Below are positions 1-13,009 of a stretch of 64,000 bases of DNA, piece after piece. The notes under the pieces were generated by a model that had not been told where the DNA came from, ran no database searches, and worked only from the letters and a program-made list of their open reading frames with translations. The stretch is from Lichtheimia corymbifera B2541. Lineage: Eukaryota; Mucoromycota; Mucoromycetes; Mucorales; Lichtheimiaceae. Positions within the stretch are counted from its first letter, which is position 1. The number at the start of each line of letters is the position of its first letter. The DNA lies in contig JNEU01001134.1 in assembly GCA_000697475.1 (NCBI GenBank), positions 1 to 64,000 of the forward strand. The letters run 5' to 3'. A program made the position numbers and the translations under genes.

Positions 1-2
1 GT

Positions 3-416
<414 letters not shown>

Positions 417-715
417 AGTAATAATCATATAGTCAAAAAGCATCCTTCCACATAAAATATCATCAAAAAGAGCAAAAAGAATGATCTATTCTCGAATGTT
501 TGTGTATGTGTGTGATGTTCATTATGCCAATATTGACCAACAACCCCCTGCATGTGCCTCGATGCAATGCCCGTGCGTGTGCTTCTTCTAGACAACAGGA
601 TTGTATATAAGAATGACTCTCTTTACATATGACAAAATGAGTATATAACACGTTCAACGTGTGACACCATCATAGTCTTTCCCCGCCCCATTTTTGTTTG
701 CATCTTCTTCTTTAC

Positions 716-1468
716 ATGTCAGCTTCACAACAACAGCCACCTGACTGGTCATTCCAAGTGACAGAGAACCTCATCAATCGTGCAAGTGCTAGTCCAATTG
801 GCCATGCTTCATCACCACCTCCACCACAGCCACCACCACCTGCAGCTGCACAACAACAACAACAACAACAAGATACCAATCGCACTCCCCCTCTGATTTC
901 ACCCTTACCCTCCAATGCAGTTGTCATCACTCCCACTGACCAAGATGCTTCATTTCAACGTTATGTGGAACACGAATATGGACCAGCACTTCATAATCGA
1001 TTATCTGATCAAAGCATGAATAACAACAAGGGGTCAACAGCAGCTTATTCAACAGTGAAAAGCAAGCCATCTTCTGATAATACGACATTGAGGATGGATG
1101 ATGTGCCTAGTTTCTGGACAGCGCTTGCCAAGGATGGAGATGCCCCAAAGAAAAAGCAAGATCAGCAAGAAAAAGGGATGTTACCGTATCATTATGAGAC
1201 TTGGGGCTATGAATACAATGCAACACCACCTTGGTGGGTCAGTCGATTTGATGAAGATGGATTACTATCAGCTGGCGCTCTGTTATTTCTTTTCGGCTTT
1301 ATCTTCCCTCCATTATGGTGGATTGGTTCGTTTTGGCCTCGAAGACCACGTGAACATGGCGGCAAGATGGCTGAACGATGGCAAAGGTTGAATCGAATCA
1401 TGTCAATAGGCTTTAGTATTCTCGTGGTGTTAGCCATTATTATTTGTGTTGCTGTTTGGAAGAGTTAA
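716..1468 (+). CDS. Membrane protein with low-complexity N-terminus and two C-terminal TM segments (unknown function)
   Basis: I do not recognise this protein. The ORF stays open upstream to 698, but 716 (MSASQQQPPDW) is the preferred start because it follows the CT-rich leader directly; the result is 250 residues in one exon. Residues 1 to about 150 are Pro/Gln/Ser-rich, with a PPP tract and a run of eight Gln. The C-terminal hundred residues are of a different kind: an aromatic stretch (YHYETWGYEYNATPPWWVSR), a hydrophobic segment (GALLFLFGFIFPPLWWIGSF), a basic loop (WPRRPREHGGK) and a last TM segment (ILVVLAIIICVAVW). That suggests a small conserved hairpin membrane domain with a disordered cytosolic head. 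It is co-directional with its neighbours, and spacing to ATP2 is 299 nt. Confidence 0.75.
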   Translation: MSASQQQPPDWSFQVTENLINRASASPIGHASSPPPPQPPPPAAAQQQQQQQDTNRTPPLISPLPSNAVVITPTDQDASFQRYVEHEYGPALHNRLSDQSMNNNKGSTAAYSTVKSKPSSDNTTLRMDDVPSFWTALAKDGDAPKKKQDQQEKGMLPYHYETWGYEYNATPPWWVSRFDEDGLLSAGALLFLFGFIFPPLWWIGSFWPRRPREHGGKMAERWQRLNRIMSIGFSILVVLAIIICVAVWKS

Positions 1469-2303
1469 ATATGCCACCTTTTTTATACCCGATTATCTAT
1501 TACTGCATGAATAAAACTGAAACAACAGATACAATCTCCTCCTCTGCATCCTCCTCCTTCAAAAAATGATGGCATCGTGCTCATAGATCCTATTATCGGG
1601 TTTCTAATCAATGCAAGAAGAATAGTAACACACTCCTTTGTACCGGAGCTCTCGTTCTCGTGTCGACAAGGAACATAGCTCATCCACGAGGATGACAAGG
1701 AGAAGATGATGAGTACTGTATATTCATTGACCTCTTTGAAGAAAAAGAAGGTTCACGGGCATACGCAGTAATACCAGGGATGACATAACCCCTTTTGGAC
1801 CTACACGACACGATAGAAAAATATATTCATAGTAAGCGTATCGTTCAGGAGCAGTACCATATAAAGATTATTTGATATACTTATTTACAATCGATACTAT
1901 GTAGACAAGGGGAAGGAGCGACAAACCTCTCCTTTCAAGGAATTGGTTTCCACCTGTCCGCTTGGGTCAATCACCCTTCTCTTTTCTTTTTCCTTTCTCT
2001 CTCTCTCTCTCTCTTTCTTTCTTTTACACTTTTTGCCCTTCCGCTCACTAGCCGTACTCACTCAGTACATCCCATCCCATTCTTTTCTTCTTACATTCTC
2101 TTATCGGACGAGCCTCTTGTACTGTGTTTATACTACGCATAAGCAATCCATACGCACACTCACGCACAGCACACCCCTCTCGACTATCCCCTTCCTGCTC
2201 CCTTAACGCATTTCATTACCGCTTTCTCTTTTTCTTTTTTCACTAGCCTCTTTTTTCCCATTGTCATTAGTCTTTTTTCCTCTACCATATATTCTAGCCC
2301 CTC
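1469..2303 (+). promoter_or_regulatory. Intergenic: 3' flank of the membrane-protein gene and CT-rich promoter/leader of the formin gene
   Basis: No coding sequence is supported here. The last 330 bases before the formin ATG are a long pyrimidine tract (CTCTCTCT around 1997-2011, then CTTTTT runs to about 2280). The same kind of tract precedes many genes in this window, so it is read as the transcription start region. ORFs within it are translations of CT repeats. Confidence 0.5.
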
Positions 2304-5300
2304 ATGGGCAGTAGCACCAACAAACGTAGCAATGATATGGCTCACAAACGAGGGACCATTTCAACTGCCAACAACAACAACAACAATACACCCGAGATCC
2401 CTCACAAACCAAAACATTTGCAACCCACTTCATCACCCAACAACAATAACAACAATACAACCTCTAAAAAGCCGACCATTATTCACCACAGACAGCAACC
2501 TGCCAATATTGTCACCAACCCTGTTTCTCGGTTGCGCCATGGTCGTCTAGGCGATGAACAACCAACACAACAACCCATGTTACGCAAGAGTACATCTTCT
2601 CGCTTTGGCAAAAATCTATTGCCTACTTGGTTGGGAGGTGCTAGTCAGCAAAGCAACAACAACAACAGCAATAATGCCGTAGCTATTACCAATATGCAGC
2701 GTTCTACATCCACGTCATCGAATATCAGCAATACGGATCAGCTGGATACGACGTTTGAAAAATTGCTTGCATGTATCTTTTTTCATTCATTCTCAGAGAG
2801 AGTATCTACTTACCCTGTTATATAGGATGACTTGGATATGAAGGGGATGCAACGTAACAAGCTGCGAGAATTACCTCCTGATCAAAAGATGTATCTGCTT
2901 GCACAAAACCAGCACCTTACTAATAGTACTAGTAATCAATCTTTATCGGCTCGACTCAAATCATCAGCTTCTACAACATCGTTGCGTAGCAACAGTCAAC
3001 AAAAAGAAAAGGAGCAACCATCATCACCATCATCATCAGCGAAACAGAATCAGCAGCAGCAGCAGCAGCAGAAAAAACCATCCAAGGTTCCACAACCAAG
3101 TACCAAACCTGCACCTGCTACCATTAGCAGTGGTCGTGCGGCAAGTTATAAGTACAACAATTACCGTCGGTTAGCAGCTGCCAACAATCGAAGTTCCAAA
3201 GTGGGATCCATGATCCTTGAATTCGATGCACTTTCCAACCAACCAGAGAACCAAGATGCAGCTGCATGGTTGTTACTTGATGACAAGTCAATCACTCGCC
3301 CTGCTCAACCTCCTGTCCCCCGCCACAATCAAGTTCAAAGTTTGTCACGAAAGGAAGGTGCCCACTTGGCCTCACTAGTTGAATCCCGTCAACATCAACG
3401 ACAAAGTCTTTCACGAAAGGAAGGTGCCAATCTTGCAGCACTCACTGAGCAACGCAGTCGTAATAGTCCTTATTACCATGTGGAGCGATTACGTAGCAAG
3501 TATGTATCATGATTGGTTTTGTGTTTGTGTGTGTACAAAAAAAAAATCTAACGACATGGCACAAGGAACACGCCCACAGATGCCCTGACAAAGCATCTCT
3601 CTGCACTCAAGTCTGTTTTATCCACAAGCAATACATCATGGATCAATGAATTCTTGTCAAGGCGTCATAATGGATTAACCGCTTTGGAAAGTGTCATGGA
3701 AAGGCTTTTGGCCAAAAAGAAAAGGTGAAGCTTTTACTAAACGAAGACTATGTATGAAAAAAAGCTGACAGGCATTTTTTTCAGGCGTGATGCAGATGAT
3801 TTATGTATGCTTGAATGCGTCCAATGTCTCAAAGTGCTTTTGAATTCTGAGGTAAGGAAAAGTGAATGCAGGGGTGGATATGAATGAGCGGACAAGTGTG
3901 GATAGGTGGATTGAAAGGGGAGAACAAGTTGCCCTTGCATGATAGATATCTAACCTATTTCTTTGACTTTCCTCTCATTTCCTTTATCTCTCTCTCTCTT
4001 GTGTGCGTGCGTTTATACTTTAGCCTGGGTTCCACCAAGCATCAATGCGACCAGCTATTCTGCACCACCTTGTTGCAGCTTTATTTGCCAGCCTTGCTAT
4101 TGCATGCAATAACACTGACAATAGTGGTGGTGGACCCTTCCCAACCAATTCAGTTTCCACAGCCACCATCGTGCATCGTTCACCTTCTGACAGCTCGCTT
4201 GGTAGCCTTTTACCATCGACATCCACTACACTTGCAGCTCCTAATGACACCACCACCACTAATATTACTACTAGCACACCATCGGGATGGGTGCTTATAA
4301 TCAAGATATGCATTCAGATTTTCGAGATCTTTTCAACCTTGTGTATGATGTCGCATCAAGGACATAAACTTGCACTTGCTGTATTTTCAGAGGTGCGTGG
4401 CGAGCAATATCGATTCGAGCGGCTTGTTCAACGCATGCGTGAATTGGCAGACGAGGAGCAAAAGGATCAGCAACAACAATCGGTTGCCTGGGAGTGTCAA
4501 GAAGCTGGTATCCAATTGTTCAATGCCTTTGCCAGCTCACCAGAAACGATTGAGACACGTCGATCCATTCGCGGAGAATTGGAACGTCGTGGATTGGATG
4601 ATCATCTCAAGGTAAAGTTCAACCACGTGGGTGAAAGCTTGTTGCCATGCATACTTATTTATGTGTGGGGATTGCTTTTCTGTTTTAGGAATTGGAGAAA
4701 AAGCATGCACCAGAATCGTGCAAGAATGCTATCCGCATGTACCTCGATGCCAAAAACACTGATATTGAGTTGATTCATGAATTTGAAAAGTCTCGAAGGC
4801 AAACTGTGTTTCAGCTGTAAGCATAATGATTATGGATACCATCATATGACATTCTAATCAATCTGCTGCTGTTGTTGTTGTTGTAAAGTCAACCACAGGA
4901 TATTGTATCAAACGCTTTGGCCAAGTTTTCCGCCGATCCCGAAATTTATTATCTTGTGGTGGATAGCATCAGCCATTTGCTAGAATTGGGAGCTGATGAT
5001 GTTGAAAACAATCGAAGGTAAAAAACTAACTCCCTATTATGCAAGTCAATGCCGATGCTGATCTTGTAATTTCCTTTTCTAGATTGGTCAACGACCTATG
5101 GACCATTGTCAGCCTTTTCGCCATCAATCTAAAATCGGCCAACAAGACCAATAATCTTCAAGAGCCTATCAAGCAGTTCTTACGTGCTGTCCAGCCTATT
5201 GTAGGCAAGATTGAGAATGATCCTGCTGCCAACACTGCAGATACTACTAGCGATCAAATGGCAACAGACACTGATCTTGAAGGGTTACGCAATATGGTGG

Positions 5301-8179
5301 ATGAGCTTAAGGATGGTCTTGCACAAAGCGAAGACACAATTACAAAGATTCGACGCGAAAAGAACGAGTTGATGATGAAAATGTCCAAAGCCCAGGCTGA
5401 GCTTAAGGAGCGTGAAGAACGAATTACAGAATTACAGCGTCATCGAGCATCATCAAATGCATCATCCATCACAACAATTGTATCAGTTGATGAAAAACAA
5501 AAGGATATGGATCAAACTGTATCTTGTGACACAACTATTTTCAATCCAATTGAACCTGTAAAAGATGCACCTCCACCAGCAGCAGCACCTCCACCACCGC
5601 CTCCACCTCCACCTCCTCCACCTCCACCGCCACCGCCACCACCACCAATGCCCCAGCAACAGCAAATGTGTCTTCCACAAACAGCAGTGCGAAGATCCAA
5701 CCCTACAAATCGACGTCAAAGTGCTCGTGCATCCAAATATCTTCATCCTTTGGCTCTCAATTTATGCTTTACATCTCTCAAATCCTTGCAAGAGAATAGC
5801 ATATCCACAACATCACCCACATCACCAACGTCATCATGCAATTTCAGCAGCAACGGACTTATTGACGCTTGGGCCAAACCACACCAGATCACCATGAAGC
5901 AGTTCTTTTGGTCCAAACTACCTGCCGAACGTATCCAACATACAGTGTGGAATGAGATCCACTCTCCTGATTTCAACAATGCACTGGATTCCCCTTTGAT
6001 GAGCAGCTGTAGTGAAACCGAGGAGGAGGATGGTGAATGGTCAGCTGCACCACAACGTTCCAAGCGTCCTTCCGAAAACAATGTGCAACTGGATACAGGT
6101 GAATTGGAACGATTGTTTAAAAAGTCTCGAAAAGGTATGTGTAACATCAACAATGAGCATGGATGGCATCATTGATGATGGATGAATATAGCAACCGGCA
6201 ACAATGCACCCAATGCACCCAATCCTGTGGAAACAAAGCGCAAGGCTATCACATTACTGGAATTCAATCGTGCCAACAACATTGGTAAGTATATGATTGG
6301 TTGTACATACGTATGTATGATTCTTATAACCCACTCTTTATGATATAGCCATCATGTTGGCAAGGATCAAGTTGACCTATCCTGAAATTCGTGACGCTAT
6401 TTGGAACATTGATGATCATCGGTTATCGGTAGACAATTTGATGGCCATCCGCCAATACATCCCCAACAAGGAAGAGGTATACTAATCTCCTACTTTACAA
6501 GATGAGTCGATAATGGATTAACTTTATTTTTAAATTTAGATCGAGATTGTCAAGGATTTCGAGGGTGATGTGGATGCATTGGGAGACGCAGAGCGTTATT
6601 TCCGTGCGGTAAGCAAAGCATTGTACCTGAATCCTGTTTAAATTGGCCATGTTTCTAATCTGGACCTGAATACCACTAAATATGCAGATCATGTATATTC
6701 CCCGACTGGCAGATCGTGTCAGCTGCATGATTTTCAGACGACGCTTCAAGCAAGAGTTGGAAGAAATCATTCCGGTAAGATTAGGATTTCCTTTCTCAAC
6801 AAGGAAGCGGGGGAGCTGTTTTTAGCCATATGCATGTATAAACTCAAATGTTGTCTTTAAGCAATTGGACGTACTGCAAGATGCCATCTGTGAACTTAAA
6901 GAGAGCACTCGCTTCAAACAAGTGCTAAAGGTAAAAGATGCCTTGTTATCCATCCTATTGATATGGGTCTCACACTATTATCTTAGACTGTGCTTGCTAT
7001 TGGCAATTATTTGAATGGGCAAACGATTCGTGGCAATGCTTATGGTTTTCGATTGGATGCCTTACTCAAGATGCGTGATACCCGTGCAGAAGGTGAAGGT
7101 GTGAGCAACATGCCTACCTTATTGCATTACCTGGTTCACTTTTTGGCAAAGTCTGGGGATGAAGTAGTCAACTTTCGCGAAGATATTGTCCATTTGGAGC
7201 AAGCCGCAAAAAGTAAGTGGCACTTGACCTATTTATGACGCTCATGCTGCAAGTTGCTAATTGGGATTGGATGGATGCAGTGTCACCGCCCATCATTTTT
7301 GCATCTGTCAATGCACTGAATGCAAACATTTCCCACATCAAGGAAGAGCTGAGTCTGCATCGACGTCGGCGTACATCAGTGCACCAAATTGATCGGTTTG
7401 CCGAAGCAATGGATGAATTCTTGATTGAAGCTGAACCCATTGTCGACAATCTTAAGCAAATGACTCGAGATATTGATGATAAGCTTAAAGATCTGATCAC
7501 GTATTATGGCGAGGACCCTGCAACCATCAAATCTGAGGAGTTCTTTGACATCATCCAATCGTTCTCGGCATCATTTGCGGTATGTGTTATTATTATTGTG
7601 ATGATGGGGCTAGAGAAGCAAGCAGGTACTGATGGCATATGATGTAATAGAAAGCACAAGTTGAGATTCACGAAGCTCGGGAACGCGCGTTACGACGACA
7701 AAAGCAACAAGAGATGCAGGTGGGTTATTTCTTTTATTTATTAAACTTATTTTTGGGGGACGGTTATGTGCATATTATCAAATCTTGTGCTCACGTGTTA
7801 CATGTTGTACGTATTTACACAACAGCTCAAGCGCAGACCACATGTTTCCTCCTCTTGCTCCAGTCGTGATAGTCAATCCACATTTGCATCATCGTCACTT
7901 TCTCGATCAACATCATTGAGCAGTGTTAGCAGTGCTGGAGATCCTCATCAGCAATCGCCTTTGACACCAAGATCTTTTAATCTAACATCACCCAGTGGGT
8001 TGCATAAACCAGATGATGATGGCTTCGAACATGTGCTGCGAGAACTGCGCGCAGGATTGAAACAAGGCGAACACTCTTGGCGTATCAGTACCCCAAGTCC
8101 TGTTGTATTGCGATATCGGCAACGAAAAGAGCAAGAGCAACAAGCGATGGCATCCTCCTCACAAGAGATCGAGACTTGA
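2304..8179 (+). CDS. Diaphanous-related formin (GBD/FH3-FH1-FH2-DAD)
   Basis: Formins nucleate and elongate unbranched actin filaments, here probably for hyphal tip growth, cables or septation, under Rho control. I assemble 17 exons (1551 aa): 2304-2768, 2826-3499, 3566-3724, 3785-3851, 4024-4611, 4689-4816, 4889-5017, 5083-6134, 6192-6284, 6349-6476, 6540-6608, 6688-6774, 6862-6930, 6987-7212, 7281-7579, 7651-7719, 7826-8179. All junctions keep frame. After a disordered N-terminus the GBD starts at about residue 151 (FEKLLDDLDMKGMQRNKL), followed by FH3 armadillo repeats (NTSWINEFLSRR, RFERLVQRM, RGELERRGLDDHL), a coiled coil at about 805-860, an FH1 polyproline block near 900-925, and FH2 from about 1000 (MKQFFWSKL, IAIMLARIKL, VLAIGNYLNGQTIRGNAYGF). 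A DAD-like tail near 1500 (GFEHVLRELRAG) suggests autoinhibition. The first intron is only frame-compatible as GC-AG. Confidence 0.95.
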
Positions 8180-8528
8180 AGCTCCTTTTTCTCCTTTTTT
8201 AACCAATGTTCATTCCCATGACACCCACACATTCATCGTATTAGTATCATCACCCTAATAATACAGTAGTATCTTATCAAAGGAGAGAGACAAAAGAAAA
8301 ACAATCCATGTGTCCCATTAAATTATATACATATCTTTATTATATCCGTAACAGTGGTATTATCCCCATGTGAGTCATTAGCAACGGGTCGTTGTTAGGG
8401 CTATTTCGCTGTCATGCAAAACAGGGAAGGAAGGGAATACCGCAACACAGTTTTATCTTTCTTCTTCTTTTCCTCCTTTCACCCCCCAAAAGCGTCTCCC
8501 GCCATCTCTCTCCTCTTGCCACTGAACA

Positions 8529-9533
8529 ATGTATGGATCATGGGCATCAACAATAGAAGCCAAGGTCGTTATCCTAGGCAGCCAAGGTAACTCTACCAGT
8601 ACTGACATTGTCTCTTTCCAACTTGCAATGGCTGAAATGGACTCCCTTGTTTAGGTGTTGGCAAGACCTCTCTCGTTGTTCGTTATATATCAAAGACCTT
8701 TTCACCCAACTCAACATCCACCATTGGAGCCTCATTCATGACCAAGAAGCTGTAAGTCCATCCCTTTTATTAATGTGCTAGAGAATGCTTCAACGCCGTT
8801 TCTAACCTAACCATTTACTGCTTGCAGTACAGTAGACAATTGCAAAGTACGGTTACAGATCTGGGATACAGCTGGACAAGGTATATATTTCTATATAAAT
8901 GTCAAAAATACTTGGGAGTAGATGAATGACAAACAACGCGTTCCTTCTTTGTTTCACTGATAGAACGTTTCCGGGCCATGGCTCCAATGTATTATCGAGG
9001 TGCACAGGCCGCTTTATTGGTGTATGATATCACATCACAAGAGAGTTTTGTCGAATTACATTCATGGATTGAAGGTATTGGACAATGAGACGCCGTTTTG
9101 CATAAAAGACTTATCGAGATGTGGGTTTTGGTTTATCATAGAGCTCAAGCGAAATATGACTGACGAATTGGTGATCATTGTGGTGGCAAACAAGTTGGAT
9201 CTTGCATCACGTAGAGAAGTACCAGAAGATCAGGCACGGGAATATGTCACGCGTGTACTTGGTCCTGAGACCCCGCTGTACGAAGTATCGGCTAAGGAGG
9301 ATGATGGTAAGTGAGATTGGAAGGGAGGCGGAAAACACAGGTAGATCATATAAGGAAAAGGAGGGATATTCATTTTCTTGTTATCAGGCACCATTGAAGA
9401 TATCTTTTTGGACTTGACACGAGTTCTGGTGGATCGTAAGCAATATAGCCTACCTGCCAATAGGAACAGACAGCCTCCCATCCATGTCGAAGATCCTCCT
9501 GCTCAATCGTCTTCTTGCTGTGGATTGTTTTAA
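8529..9533 (+). CDS. Rab-family small GTPase, Rab5/Rab22/Rab31-like
   Basis: Membrane-trafficking GTPase, probably acting on early endosomes. Six exons: 8529-8586, 8655-8751, 8828-8880, 8964-9074, 9142-9306, 9388-9533 (209 aa). All GTP-binding motifs are visible: P-loop GSQGVGKTS, switch I with threonine in TSTIGASFMTKK, WDTAGQERF, NKLD, and EVSAK for the SAK motif. The effector stretch IGASFMTK is closer to Rab22/31 than to Rab5. The C-terminus ends SSSCCGLF, so the cysteines sit in a CCxxx/CAAX-like ending that should be geranylgeranylated. The start at 8529 puts ten residues before AKVVILG, normal for a Rab. It lies 349 nt downstream of the formin on the same strand; that interval holds only the formin 3' end and a short pyrimidine-rich leader. 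Confidence 0.92.
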
Positions 9534-11420
9534 GATCGTCATCCATCCTCTCGTATATACAAAGACTCTCACTCTCACTCTCACACACCATGCTCAACCA
9601 ACCGCAACAACAATCACACACTCTCACACAAACATATATACACCACATATCACATTTACACACGCTCACCATTTCTATTTTTTTTTTGTTCTTCTTCCCT
9701 GCCCACTCCTTACTTTTTAGCCATCTCCTTCCTTTTTTCCCTTATCTTTTTCTCGCTCTCACTCTCTGGTCCTCTCTATTTCTCTATTTCTCTCTCTCTC
9801 TCTTTTTTACCCTTCTCTCTCTCCACTCTCAGGTTGTTCCATCTTGTGCGGCGGGATACTCAATATTCTTATCTTACTCTTTAGTTCATTTTTTACATAG
9901 CGTCTCTTTTTTCTTTGTACTCAAAAGAAGCGGGATATACCCAACAACAAAGACATATCATCATTTTCTACACCGACAAACGTTATTTGGTCCGCACGTG
10001 TCATGCATGTTAATATCAACAACTACAATGAATGCTACCTCCTTGCCATCTGCTACAGGTTGTGACAACTTTCAATCGAGTTGACTTGTAGTTACTTCTA
10101 TACTTTAGCACATTCATTATAAGTAGGGATAGATAGGTGCTTGAGGATAATTGATCGGTCAATATCGTGCAACGTTGTTTGTGCCAGGATCTAATATATA
10201 CACACACAACCAAAGGATAAAAGACAATGGGAATCGGTTACTTGGCCAATAAAGAGCATCTTTTTCTCGATCCAACAATGCGCACATTGTGTTTATTGTA
10301 ATCATGCCATCATCATCCAGTGGATCTGATTGTGTGCGAGGATGGTCGGCTTGTTAAGTTAATGAGGAATGTCAAGAAAGCAAGGATGATGAGTAATAGA
10401 TACACGTGGGTGGGATAAGATGTAAGGCGTAGATCGTAAAATTGAGGTAGATGATAGTCCTTGTACGCATATCATCGGCATCGATACCGGTGTTGAAGAG
10501 CAATGTGCCGCAACAAGAGCGGAGACAGGGTCTCGTTTAATAAAAAAAAGAGAAAAAAAATCTTGCTCTCGCATGACGAGTGGAGTGTACTAGCTAGAAA
10601 ATTGAGACCTTTCCCAGTTTGTTCCTGGATCCACGTCTACTGAGAAAGAATGCTATAACAGGTACGCCTGGACTGAGTGGATCTCTCTTTCACCGACGCA
10701 TTTGCAAGTGTACTACTCTCACTGAACGACCTGGACCTTTGATATTACTGTAGCAAACAATCAAACGCGTATTCCTAAAAGATGATGATGATGATGTTTA
10801 CCCGTCAAATTGTGGATGATTTCGCAAGTTGAAAACTTTCTTTTATCGCTCCGAGAACAAGGAGAAGATGACGAGGCTAATTTGACAGCTGTGCGTGTGC
10901 AGCACCACCATTTTTGTGAAAGTGAGGTGCTTGCATTAGGCGGCAATCCGCAGGTTGACTGGTAGCACACACACACAGACATTCAAATATACACGATAAT
11001 AATTTCTACCTTTGTTTCTTGATGTTTTGACCCCCTTTTGCTTTTCAAACATCATCATTTTGAACAACAGAATTTAAGGAATATGTGGTTGCTGGTTAAG
11101 CAGGATGTTACCTGCGTACAAATACACTAATTTTTACAAGCGTGCGATCACTATAATTAGAGGGAAGGGATACAATGTCGTACAGAACATGAAAGATTCC
11201 ACTCCACTTTTTCCCCCTTGAGTTGAATTACCCGTTTTCCTCTTCCTTTTCTTGTTCTCGTTCCCTCGTTCTCTTCCTCTCTTTTTTTCCCTTCTTTCTT
11301 TCTCTCCTTCCCTTCGTACGCACACACAGCACTCGCTCACACTCACACTCACACCTACATACATCCCCGTCCCTTCCTTTATACCGACTTTTTCCTTTCT
11401 TTTTTTGATGCGTTTTTTTG
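9534..11420. other. Intergenic, 1.9 kb, no supported gene
   Basis: I find no ORF or splice pattern that gives a recognisable protein. 9560-9660 is CT/CA-rich and 9690-9840 is a strong pyrimidine tract that looks like a promoter, yet nothing convincing follows it. 11220-11410 is a second pyrimidine tract and is the likely promoter/leader of the surface-protein gene that starts at 11421. Long ORFs reported here are CT-repeat translations. Confidence 0.5.
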
Positions 11421-13009
11421 ATGCGCCTATCGAGTCAGTCTTTATTTCTGTTATTTGTTGCGATCATTGCTCGGATCTCACTTGGTAAGTCGGGACATAC
11501 ATCAAAGTCTAAATACTGCAATAATAAATATTCATCCAATTGTGTGCTATTCTAGTGGCTGCTGATGCCGTACAAGATGATGCTACCCGTAAGTGAATCA
11601 TAATAACGACATTTATTATCGATATCAAGATATTCTAATATACATTTACAGAGTCCAACGCTTTCCGTTTCCTTTTTGCACGTAAAGAATCATCAACAAC
11701 GACATCGAGTGCATCAGGTCACAAAGCTACAACCTTGGCTTGTGCGACGAAAACAGTAACCGATCATGTTCACCACACCGAGTATGTCCACAAACAAGTA
11801 ACGTGCACGCCAACTGTCGTCTTTGTTCCGGCTGATGCAACTCCAACGCCGTCGTCAGGAGCAGCAGCAGGAGGAGGAAACCACGGTAGCCATAGCAAAC
11901 ATAAAACGACAACGACTACTACAACAACAAAGCATAAAACAGCAACTAAAACCTCTTCTCACTCGACAAAGTCACCCACACCTACCTCACATCATGGCTC
12001 GTCTTCATCGCACCACGACCACAGCGATGACAAGAAGCATGGTAGTGCTGATCGTTCGCCTGCCTCTTCCCCAACGACAACGAGTAGCGATGACGACGAT
12101 ATAAGTGCATTCACCGAGACTGGAGCAACGTCATCTCCAACAGGCTCTATCGAAGATCCCAATTCAGCTTCGAGTGGCGATGGCAGCGGCTCTGCCGATG
12201 GAAGTGCTACAAATGGTGATGGTGACAGCAACACGAATTCCGATGGCACTACTTCTGGTGATGCTGGCAATGGTGATGACTCCAGTGCTGCTTCTTCCGA
12301 TGGCAGTAACAATGATACCACTGGCGATGATACCACTGGCAATGGCGATATCGATGGTTCCAATGATGGTGGCGATGATGGTTCAGCAGACAATGGTGCC
12401 AATAGCGATGACAATGGTGCATCATCATCATCATCCTCTACTGACAATGACGCCAACAATGCTCCATCCGCTGACAACAATGGTCAACCCGACAATTCGG
12501 ATCAATCCACCAATAGTCCAACGAACCGTGTTAGTGAAACGCAAGCTGTACAAGGTAGCATGGCCAACAAGTCGCTTGGTATTGGTCTTGGTGTAGGCAT
12601 TGGCTGTGTCGCTGCTATTGGCCTTGCAGGTTTATTGGTGGCCAACAAACGTCGTCGCAACAATGCTGCTGCTTCATCTTCCAATGAATACTCGGATGAG
12701 CCTGGTCCTGATACACGTTGGCGTCCACAAAGCTTCATGGGTGTTGTTGCATCGGTGGTAGCCAAATTGCCACGTTCTACATCATTGCGCAGTATGCGTA
12801 GTATGCGTTCACAGGGACGATCAACAACATCACAACAAGAACCAGCTGGTATGGCTGTTGGTGCCGGTCATGGAGCTATTGAAGATCCTCAGGTAGCTGC
12901 TTTGGGTCGTCATCCTTCCAACTCATCGACGCGCTCGGCCGCGTCTCAACCACCCTCTTTGGCACGAGTTCGTGAAGAAGATATGCATGAGGTTGATTTA
13001 CGTTATTGA
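11421..13009 (+). CDS. Cell-surface Ser/Thr/Asp-rich single-pass protein, Mid2/WSC-sensor-like architecture
   Basis: Three exons: 11421-11484, 11556-11588, 11652-13009 (484 aa). The first exon encodes a signal peptide (MRLSSQSLFLLFVAIIARIS). Residues 50-330 are an extended ectodomain: a short Cys-containing part (LACATKTVTDHVHHTEYVHK), then Thr/Lys/His-rich and finally Ser/Asp/Gly/Asn repeats with many potential O-glycosylation sites. One TM helix follows at about 341-363 (LGIGLGVGIGCVAAIGLAG), then a basic stop-transfer (NKRRRNN) and a cytosolic tail of about 120 residues with RSTSLRSMRSMRS and a conserved-looking end (REEDMHEVDLRY). This layout matches wall-stress sensors feeding Rho1/PKC, but no WSC or cysteine-rich domain is complete, so the role is inference. 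An ATG at 11408 is in another frame. A polyadenylation-type AATAAA lies at 13114. Confidence 0.8.

Noticed and set aside
1943..2206. 87-aa Ser/Leu/Phe-rich ORF upstream of the formin
   Set aside because: Pyrimidine-tract translation within the promoter.
5483..5746. Minus-strand Trp/Arg- or Gly-rich ORFs opposite the formin FH1
   Set aside because: They are antisense readings of the proline codon run and lie inside a certain exon.
9515..10084. 189-aa plus-strand ORF rich in Ser/Leu/Phe
   Set aside because: Starts inside the Rab last exon and translates pyrimidine repeats; no domain and no ATG context.
11992..12480. 162-aa minus-strand ORF over the surface-protein gene
   Set aside because: Low-complexity shadow of the Ser/Asp/Gly-rich plus-strand frame; the plus strand has the signal peptide, TM helix and matching introns.
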